Position numbers and translations under genes: made by a program. Source: Bacteroidota bacterium (GTDB lineage: Bacteria; Bacteroidota; Bacteroidia; Chitinophagales; Chitinophagaceae). Taken from it: a DNA stretch of 6,023 bases. Each line of letters opens with the position of its first letter. Position 1 is the stretch's first letter. Shown here piece by piece: positions 1-4,599 of the stretch. The stretch is from the NCBI GenBank assembly GCA_026391115.1, contig JAPLER010000267.1, positions 1 through 6,023 of the forward strand, given 5' to 3'. The notes beneath the pieces are model-generated. The model was not told the origin of the DNA and did no database searches. It saw only the letters and a list, made by a program, of their open reading frames with translations.

Positions 1-185
1 TGCTCTTCTTCTGTAAAGCCGTGTTTAGAAACATATTCTGCTAAATACACTTTATTATCGTATAACTCAATGCAAATAGGAAATTCAGGTAAATCTTTAT
101 CGTATAATCTATAGCAGGAAATGTTCATTCGCCTCGCTTGCTTGCTGCGATGTTTATAGACTTTAGTAAGTCTATTTTCAAACAT
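1..185 (-). CDS. RlmK-like class I SAM-dependent rRNA methyltransferase (N-terminal part, runs off the left edge)
   Basis: Only the first 61 codons lie in the window. They begin MFENRLTKVYKH and contain CYRLYDKDLPEFP, then IELYDNKVYLAEY. This matches the substrate-binding start of the C-terminal half of E. coli RlmKL (FANRLRKN, CYRVYDADLPEYN), which makes m7G2069 in 23S rRNA using S-adenosylmethionine. In Bacteroidota this half often occurs as a free-standing protein. The catalytic SAM-binding domain would lie to the left of base 1. I chose the ATG at 183-185 because the family homology starts there. The frame stays open to another ATG at 231-233, but that extension would translate a CCCCTAAAGGGG palindromic repeat and looks like leader. 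The exonuclease gene lies 72 bases upstream on the same strand, so co-transcription is possible. The family call is fairly safe; the exact modified base is inferred. Confidence 0.8.
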   Translation of the reverse strand, partial: MFENRLTKVYKHRSKQARRMNISCYRLYDKDLPEFPICIELYDNKVYLAEYVSKHGFTEEE

Positions 186-198
186 AACGAATTTAGAA

Positions 199-220
199 TC
201 CCTAACCCCTAAAGGGGAAC
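199..220. repeat. Short interspersed palindromic repeat (CCCTAACCCCTAAAGGGG type), copy 1
   Basis: The core CCCC-TAAA-GGGG (206-217) is a 4-bp stem with a 4-base loop, preceded by CCCTAA. A related element with the shared string CCCCTAACCCCT occurs at 3299-3323. Such G/C-rich palindromes in AT-rich spacers recur in many Bacteroidota genomes. This copy sits between the exonuclease stop and the probable methyltransferase start, so it would be transcribed as a small leader hairpin if the two genes are co-transcribed. A regulatory effect is not demonstrated. Confidence 0.6.
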
Positions 221-257
221 TTGTATCTTCCATACTACTACATTACTAAATGGCAAA

Positions 258-1025
258 TTATTTTTTCAGCAAAGTTCTGTTATACATTTCTGCTAGTTTT
301 TGCTTGGTGTGCAGGGCAAAATCTCCTTTCATCATCCAATCGTAGTATTGAGGTTCTTCTTTTAATACTTGAGTTACAGGTTTACCTTTGTGTTTGCCGA
401 AGTTAAAAGTTTCAACACCATTTTCCATTATAAAACGTCTGCTAAAATCAATAATATTTTCCTCGCCAGTAAACTTTACAATGCTTTCAACAGTGTTACC
501 AATATTAGCATATTTGGTTATTTGAGCTTCTAAAACTTCGTATGTTGCAGTTGCATCTGCTTCTGCACTGTGTGCATTTTCAAGTTCTTTACTACAGTAA
601 AACTTATATGCAGCTGTTAAAGTTCTTTGTTCCATTAAATGAAACACTTTTTGCACATCAAGTAGTTTTCTGCTTTCAATTTCAATATTTAATTCGCAAC
701 GCAAAAACTCTTCTACCAACATTGGAATATCAAAACGATTGCTGTTGTAACCACCAATATCACAATTGTCCAAAAACTGTTTTACTTCGTTTGCAATTTG
801 CTTAAATGTTGGAGCCTCTTTTACCATTTCGTTGGTAATGCCATGCACATCAATAGCACCTTGGGGTATAGGTATAGTTGGGTTTACAATTTTTCTTTTG
901 TTTTGTTTTTCGCCATTTGGCAAAATTTTTACAATAGCAATTTCTACAATTCTATCTGTGCTAATGTTAATGCCTGTTGTTTCTAAATCAATAAAAGCAA
1001 TGGGGCGTGTAAGTTGTAAGTTCAT
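258..1025 (-). CDS. DnaQ-like DEDDh 3'-5' exonuclease with ExoX-like C-terminal domain
   Basis: This 255-residue protein belongs to the DnaQ/RNase T (DEDDh) exonuclease superfamily, which removes nucleotides from 3' ends using two metal ions. All catalytic motifs are visible. Motif I is FIDLETTG at residues 11-18 (D13, E15). An IDVHGIT segment follows at 58-64. Motif II is GYNSNRFDIPML at 92-103 (D99). Motif III is HSAEAD at 152-157, giving His152 and Asp157 of the DEDDh type. After residue 200 comes FNFGKHKGKPVTQV and then YYDWMMKGDF, resembling the small ExoX-like C-terminal domain. There is no signal peptide or membrane segment, so it should be cytosolic. It is not clearly the replicative epsilon subunit; a repair or general DNA-processing nuclease is more likely. 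The ATG at 1023-1025 fits, since homology begins about 10 residues later. It is divergent from the transketolase gene and followed on the same strand by the methyltransferase gene. Confidence 0.9.
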   Translation of the reverse strand: MNLQLTRPIAFIDLETTGINISTDRIVEIAIVKILPNGEKQNKRKIVNPTIPIPQGAIDVHGITNEMVKEAPTFKQIANEVKQFLDNCDIGGYNSNRFDIPMLVEEFLRCELNIEIESRKLLDVQKVFHLMEQRTLTAAYKFYCSKELENAHSAEADATATYEVLEAQITKYANIGNTVESIVKFTGEENIIDFSRRFIMENGVETFNFGKHKGKPVTQVLKEEPQYYDWMMKGDFALHTKQKLAEMYNRTLLKK

Positions 1026-1193
1026 TGTTAGTTTTTGAGTTTGCTAAAATAGTGGTAAGTTTTTAGTTGAAGATGGTAAGTTATTTTTTTGTCAAAATAT
1101 CTTGTAATAATGGAATTAATAATGTGATGAATAGAAAGTTTTAATTCAAATTCAATACAGCAATATCCTTTATTTTGCAGCAAATAAAAACAA
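1026..1193. other. Divergent intergenic spacer (exonuclease / transketolase) with a 9-base direct repeat
   Basis: This 168-base AT-rich spacer must hold the promoters for both divergent genes. I could not find a convincing Bacteroidota promoter pair (TTTG ... TAnnTTTG). The nearest -7-like string is TTATTTTG at 1170-1177, seven of eight matches, but it has no good partner upstream and would leave a very short leader. TGGTAAGTT occurs twice, at 1053-1061 and 1074-1082, 21 bases apart, which places both copies on the same DNA face. It could be an operator or chance. Confidence 0.35.
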
Positions 1194-1983
1194 ATGGGAC
1201 AATTAGAAAATATAGCATCGCAAGTTCGCAGAGATATTGTAAGAATGGTTCACGCTGTTCAAAGTGGTCATCCTGGTGGTTCATTAGGTTGTGCAGATTA
1301 TTTAACTGCATTATATTTCAGTGAAATGAAACACAATACAAACTTCTCAATGAATGGAAAAGATGAAGATGTTTTCTTTTTATCTAATGGTCACGTTTCA
1401 CCCTTGATGTATTCCATACTGGCACGTGCAGGTTATTTTGAAGTAAAAGAATTAGCTACTTTTAGAAAATTAAATTCTCGTTTGCAAGGGCATCCTACAA
1501 CACACGAAGGATTACCAGGTGTGAGAATGTCTAGTGGTTCATTGGGACAAGGAATGAGCGTTGCAATTGGTTTTACATGGAGATGGCGAACTGCAAGAAG
1601 GACAAAACTGGGAAGCTATGATGTTTGCTGCACATAAAAAAGTAGATAACCTTATAGCTGCTATTGATTATAATGGACAACAAATTGATGGTTCTACAGA
1701 TAAGGTAATGAGCCTTGGTAACTTGCAAGCCAAATTTGAAGCATTTGGATGGCAGGTTGTTAATGTAGCTTTAGGTAATGATATTTCATCTATTATTGCA
1801 GGTATTAAAGAAGCTCAAACATTTGTAGGCCAAGGAAAACCTATTTGTATATTACTTAAAACCACAATGGGTAAAGGTGTAGATTTTATGGAGAAAGGAC
1901 ACGAATGGCATGGCATTGCTCCAAACGATGAACAACTAGCCAATGCCTTATCTCAATTGCCAGAAACACTTGGCGACTATTAA
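1194..1983 (+). pseudogene. Transketolase N-terminal subunit, broken by internal deletion plus frameshift
   Basis: Transketolase moves two-carbon ketol units between sugar phosphates in the pentose phosphate pathway, using thiamine diphosphate. In Bacteroidota the enzyme is often split into two subunits; this is the N-terminal, cofactor-binding one. The first frame (ATG 1194) gives residues 1-126 with SGHPGGSLG (24-32), SNGHVSPLMY (64-73) and GSLGQGMSVAIG (115-126), then turns to nonsense and stops at 1637. Homology resumes one base out of frame at about 1567 with LVLHGDGELQEGQNWEA, IAAIDYNGQQIDG and a normal ending ETLGDY. GDG plus the following Asn form the ThDP/Mg motif. Family members have roughly 15-20 residues between SVAIG and LHGDGE; here almost none remain. 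So this is a deletion of a length not divisible by three, not a one-base slip. Neither piece should make an active subunit. An assembly error is the main alternative. tsaD follows after 30 bases; no C-terminal subunit gene adjoins. Confidence 0.85.
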
Positions 1984-2013
1984 TTTCAAGGTTTATATTT
2001 CAATTTTTAAGCA

Positions 2014-3054
2014 TTGCCCACTATACTAGCAATAGAATCTTCTTGCGACGAAACTTCTGCATCTATATGTGTAGATGCTAAAGTGCTGAATAATATTATT
2101 GCTACACAAGAAATTCATCATACTTATGGTGGTGTTGTGCCTGAGTTGGCAAGTAGGGCACATATAGAAAATATTGTTCCAACAGTTAACAATGCATTAG
2201 AAGATTTTGCTGATAAAGTTTGTGACAATCCATTTGAAAATAATAGTGCGAAAATTAACTATGCATTAAGTAAATTAGATGCAATAGCATTTACACAATC
2301 GCCAGGATTAGTAGGTAGTTTATTAGTGGGTTGTCAGTTTGCCAAATCACTTGCTTTAGCATTAAATAAACCCTTGATTGCTGTGCATCATATGCAAGCA
2401 CACGTGCTTGCCAACTTGATAGCAGAACAGCAGCCTCAATTTCCTTTTTTATGTTTAACTGTAAGTGGTGGTCACACTCAAATAGTAATTGCACATACCG
2501 CAACTCGTTTAGAAATTATTGGTCAAACTATTGATGATGCAGCAGGAGAAGCATTTGATAAAACAGCTAAACTACTAGGATTGCCTTATCCTGGCGGGCC
2601 ATTAATTGATAAATATGCACAAGATGGAAATCCTACTGCATTCAAATTTGCAGAGCCCCAAATTGCTGATTTAGATTTTAGTTTCAGTGGATTAAAAACA
2701 TCTGTTCTTTATTTTTTGCAAAAACAAACCGCTGCTTTTATTACAGAAAATATGAATGATTTATGTGCATCTATTCAACACACAATCTGTAATATCCTCA
2801 TCAAAAAAATGCACAAAGGCATTGTGCAAACTGGTATTAAACAAATATGCCTTGCAGGTGGTGTGAGTGCCAATAAAGGTTTAAGAAAAAGATTTGAAGA
2901 ATTGGGAGTTAAAATGCAATGCCAAACTTTTATACCAAGTTTTGAATATTGTACGGACAATGCTGCAATGATTGCTATTACTGCACACTACAAATATCTT
3001 GAACAAGATTTTGCAACTTTAGATACGAACCCAAGTGCAAGAAGTGATTGGTGA
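2014..3054 (+). CDS. tsaD: TsaD, tRNA N6-threonylcarbamoyladenosine transferase subunit
   Basis: TsaD (Kae1/YgjD family, ASKHA fold) transfers the threonylcarbamoyl group to A37 of ANN-decoding tRNAs, working with TsaB and TsaE in the cytosol. The 346-residue product is about the usual 335-345. Motifs in order: ILAIESSCDETSAS (4-17), GGVVPELASRAH (39-50), TQSPGLVGSLLVG (94-106), HHMQAH (125-130), LTVSGGHTQI (148-157), DDAAGEAFDKTAKLLGLPYP (174-193), FSFSGLKT (222-229), AGGVSANKGLR (281-291) and CTDNAAM (313-319). The metal ligands expected from E. coli TsaD correspond to His126, His130 and Asp315. The start is TTG at 2014: an in-frame TAA lies at 2008-2010 and conserved sequence begins three residues in, so no ATG can serve. 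Residues about 69-88 form a longer, Asn-rich loop than usual. The gene follows the transketolase remnant by 30 bases and may share its transcript. Confidence 0.95.
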   Translation: MPTILAIESSCDETSASICVDAKVLNNIIATQEIHHTYGGVVPELASRAHIENIVPTVNNALEDFADKVCDNPFENNSAKINYALSKLDAIAFTQSPGLVGSLLVGCQFAKSLALALNKPLIAVHHMQAHVLANLIAEQQPQFPFLCLTVSGGHTQIVIAHTATRLEIIGQTIDDAAGEAFDKTAKLLGLPYPGGPLIDKYAQDGNPTAFKFAEPQIADLDFSFSGLKTSVLYFLQKQTAAFITENMNDLCASIQHTICNILIKKMHKGIVQTGIKQICLAGGVSANKGLRKRFEELGVKMQCQTFIPSFEYCTDNAAMIAITAHYKYLEQDFATLDTNPSARSDW

Positions 3055-3156
3055 TATTTTAAAAAGTATTCATCAATTCCTCTATCTCTTTATCAACATT
3101 TTATTGTTTTACACTAAACCATTTTGTCTAAAACAATTTTTTAAAAAAAATAGTAA

Positions 3157-3294
3157 ATTGAAAGAGATACAAAACAACAACCTTTAGGTATGGGTACCAA
3201 TACTATTGATGTATCAAACTTAGCAAAAGGAATGTACTTAGTAAGTGTAATTACAGAAACTGGTAAACAAACACAGAAGGTGGTGGTGGAATAA
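3157..3294 (+). pseudogene. Remnant of a T9SS type A sorting domain (C-terminal tail of a secreted protein)
   Basis: The open stretch after an in-frame TAA (3154-3156) encodes 45 residues and ends at TAA 3292-3294. Its core reads PLGMGTNTIDVSNLAKGMYL, followed by VSVITETGKQTQKVVVE. The pattern 'G-N-x-I-D-V-S-x-L-x-x-G-x-Y-x-V ... K-x-V-V' is the hallmark of the type IX secretion C-terminal sorting domain (Por secretion tail), which directs outer-membrane export and is normally cleaved off. Such domains are about 70-80 residues at the end of large secreted proteins. Here only the last half survives, with no start codon before the internal Met, no cargo domain and no signal peptide. It lies 102 bases after tsaD and just before a palindromic repeat and terminator, so the tail seems to have kept its original 3' end while the rest was lost. 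Confidence 0.7.
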
Positions 3295-3298
3295 ACTA

Positions 3299-3323
3299 CC
3301 CCTAACCCCTTCAAGGAAGGGGG
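3299..3323. repeat. Short interspersed palindromic repeat (CCCCTAACCCC type), copy 2
   Basis: CCCCTAACCCCTTC is followed by a 7-bp hairpin: CCCCTTC at 3306-3312, loop AAG, GAAGGGG at 3316-3322. It shares CCCCTAACCCCT, in the same orientation, with the element at 199-220. The two hairpin halves differ, so the stems are conserved as structure more than as sequence. It starts five bases after the T9SS-tail stop codon and directly precedes the stronger terminator hairpin. Confidence 0.6.
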
Positions 3324-3330
3324 ATAATAA

Positions 3331-3369
3331 AAAACCCTCGAAGCAATGCTTCGAGGGTTTTTATTTTTT
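3331..3369. terminator. Strong intrinsic terminator, probably bidirectional
   Basis: The left arm AAAACCCTCGAAGC (3331-3344) pairs perfectly with GCTTCGAGGGTTTT (3348-3361) across an AAT loop, a 14-bp stem. On the + strand it is followed by TTATTTTTT up to 3369. On the - strand the hairpin is followed by TTTTTTATTA, so it could also stop leftward transcription. It lies downstream of tsaD and the T9SS-tail remnant, in the space between convergent genes. Confidence 0.88.
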
Positions 3370-3397
3370 AATTCCCAATTCCCAATACCCAATTCCT
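3370..3397. repeat. Heptanucleotide tandem array (4 x AATTCCC)
   Basis: Four contiguous 7-base units: AATTCCC, AATTCCC, AATACCC, AATTCCT. On the other strand this reads GGGAATT-like repeats with four G-runs (one GG, three GGG), which could form a G-quadruplex or simply be a slippage-prone microsatellite. It begins at the end of the terminator T-tract. Confidence 0.8.
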
Positions 3398-3403
3398 ACA
3401 ACC

Positions 3404-3592
3404 TTACCCCATTACTACCCTATACACACTTTCTACACTACAATTGTTTTTAATGTTAAATTTAATAAAAACATTACTGCTATTATATCCCATATCGGCT
3501 GCTGAGGTTTCTGTAAAATTATTGAGGTAAACAGATTTGTAAAAGTTTTTACCCCTCCATACCCAAATGTTTACCCTAAAACATCTTCTGCT
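3404..3592 (-). pseudogene. Headless reading frame of unknown family, possibly a gene 3' fragment
   Basis: On the minus strand a frame is open from just after a TGA (3593-3595) to TAA at 3404-3406, 62 codons. It reads FRVNIWVWRGKNFYKSVYLN, then NFTETSAADMGYNSS and FIKFNIKNNCSVESVYRVV. The codons look ordinary for this genome and the peptide is not low-complexity. There is no ATG until the Met about 30 residues from the end, so it has no plausible start. Its first codons overlap the 21-base repeat array (from 3559). I do not recognise the family. A second minus frame across the same bases (3421-3570) is also open for about 45 codons, so coding is not proven. It is either the tail of a gene whose front was replaced by repeats, or part of a larger noncoding repeat. 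Confidence 0.3.
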
Positions 3593-3800
3593 TCAAGTTC
3601 AACATCTCCCGTTTAGGTTAAAACATCTCCCGTTTGGGTATCAGGGGTCAATGGCATCAACATTTTGCCCTATCCGAACACCTTTTAACCTAAAAACATC
3701 ACCTTTTAGCCGAAGGGTTTGGGGTACCAAGGGCAAAAAAATAGGCTAACAACCTAAAAACAAGGTGTATTAGCCTAAAAACATCATCATTTAACCTAAA
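3559..3800. repeat. Degenerate 21-base tandem repeat array, about ten recognisable units
   Basis: Units of 21 bases start at 3559, 3580, 3601 and 3622; at 3653, 3674 and 3695; and at 3738, 3759 and 3780. The consensus begins AACATC, has a CC(C/T)(G/T)TTTA centre and ends near CCTAAA. The best pairs are 3601/3622 (AACATCTCCCGTTT in both) and 3674/3695 (CACCTTTTA in both); 3780 matches the consensus at nearly all positions. The phase jumps by 10 bases at 3643-3652, half a period, and again across the diverged 22 bases 3716-3737. Units are contiguous with no spacers. Twenty-one bases is two helical turns, so the A-runs in the right part fall on one face and could bend the DNA. Confidence 0.8.
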
Positions 3801-3832
3801 CAACTATGGTTTTGTTTTTTCGATATTTATTG

Positions 3833-3917
3833 CGTCATTGCGAGATTGAGGTTCTTGCCTCAACGAAGCAATCTAGGTTATGATTGAGATTGCTTCGGCA
3901 AGAACCTCGCAATGACG
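3833..3917. repeat. Large imperfect inverted repeat with a nested hairpin
   Basis: The left arm CGTCATTGCGAG...GAAGCAATCT (3833-3874) pairs with AGATTGCTTC...CTCGCAATGACG (3887-3917) around a 12-base loop. The right arm is 31 bases. The left arm has two extra pieces, ATTGAG and TCAAC, and these pair with neighbouring bases as an inner hairpin: TTGAGG 3846-3851 with CCTCAA 3858-3863. CATTGCGAG / GAAGCAATCT strings are typical of widespread intergenic palindromic repeats in bacteria. No T-run follows closely on either side, so it is not an obvious terminator. It lies about 55 bases past the stop of the response regulator gene. Confidence 0.85.
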
Positions 3918-3972
3918 GCTCTTTTAAATGTTAATTAAATTTTGTAAGAAGTCCACTTTGAATAGCTGTTTA

Positions 3973-4599
3973 TTATTTAACCGGCATATTCTTAATAGCC
4001 CATTGCAGCAGTATGTTTTTTTCTTTGGGTAAGCCTAGTTTGTCAATAATATTTCTTCTGTGACCCTCAACTGTTTTTTCGGATATAAAAAGTAATGCTG
4101 CAATTTGCTTTGTACTATGCTGCTTGCCTATCATTTCTAGTATCTTATTTTCTGTAAAAGTGAGTTTCGATAAATCATTGTCGCCAGTTTCTTTTTTGTC
4201 CATCACCAGTTCTTTGGTAATATGAGGACTAATGTATTGAACATTATTGACAACCGATTGTAAGCAAATGTCTAGTTCTTCTTCAGAGTGGTTTTTAAGC
4301 AAATATCCAAATACACCTAGTTCATTTGCTCTTTTGTAAATACTAATTTCGCGGTGCATGGTTAGCAGTATTATTTTGGTGCGAATTTTACTGGTATATA
4401 CTTTCTCTAATATTTCTAAACCATCCATACCGGGCATATTAATATCTAACAAGGCGATGGTAAAGTTTTTTGAGCAAATTTCATTGTAAGCAGTAATACC
4501 ATTAGAGCAAACACTACCAACACGATACCCTAGTGATTCTACAAAACTTTTAGTACCCAGTAAGGTAAGGGTGTGGTCGTCGGCAATCAGAATATTCAT
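3973..4599 (-). CDS. NarL/LuxR-family response regulator
   Basis: This 208-residue DNA-binding response regulator is the output half of a two-component system. The receiver domain (1 to about 125) has the acidic pair Asp7-Asp8, the phosphoacceptor Asp52 in LLDINMPGMDG, Thr80 in LLTMH and Lys102 in YLLKN. After a linker at about 126-144, a LuxR-type helix-turn-helix covers about 145-201, with LTFTENKILEMIG, TKQIAALLFISEKTVEGHRR and NIIDKLG. The length is normal and all key residues are present, so it should be functional. The ATG (4597-4599) overlaps the stop of the upstream kinase gene as ATGA, giving tight translational coupling; no Shine-Dalgarno sequence is evident, as is usual in Bacteroidota. 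Phosphorylation by the neighbouring kinase, leading to dimerisation and promoter binding, is inferred from family and context. The target genes are unknown. The inverted repeat at 3833-3917 lies downstream. Confidence 0.93.
   Translation of the reverse strand: MNILIADDHTLTLLGTKSFVESLGYRVGSVCSNGITAYNEICSKNFTIALLDINMPGMDGLEILEKVYTSKIRTKIILLTMHREISIYKRANELGVFGYLLKNHSEEELDICLQSVVNNVQYISPHITKELVMDKKETGDNDLSKLTFTENKILEMIGKQHSTKQIAALLFISEKTVEGHRRNIIDKLGLPKEKNILLQWAIKNMPVK

Noticed and set aside
183..233. Methyltransferase start at the ATG 231-233
   Set aside because: It would add 16 residues translated largely from a palindromic repeat and absent from the family; the ATG at 183-185 fits the homology.
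766..1038. Plus-strand open frame of 90 codons
   Set aside because: It is the shadow of the exonuclease, which carries all catalytic motifs on the opposite strand.
1554..1602. Programmed ribosomal frameshift in the transketolase gene
   Set aside because: There is no clear slippery heptamer with a downstream structure, and a shift would still leave 15-20 family residues missing.
3060..3156. A tiny minus-strand frame ending ...EIEELMNTF after tsaD
   Set aside because: About 14 codons between stops, without start or recognisable family; too short to support a gene or remnant.
3141..3392. Minus-strand open frame of 83 codons
   Set aside because: It is antisense to the T9SS-tail remnant and would read through the terminator hairpin and the palindromic repeat; composition is not protein-like.
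3567..3749. A 60-codon plus-strand open frame with a repeated KHLPF-like heptapeptide
   Set aside because: The periodicity is a direct result of the 21-base tandem repeat; it lacks homology I recognise, and the repeat changes phase in the middle, so it is very unlikely to be a selected protein.
3559..3800. Possible CRISPR array
   Set aside because: The units are contiguous 21-base degenerate repeats without unique spacers, and no cas gene is in the window.
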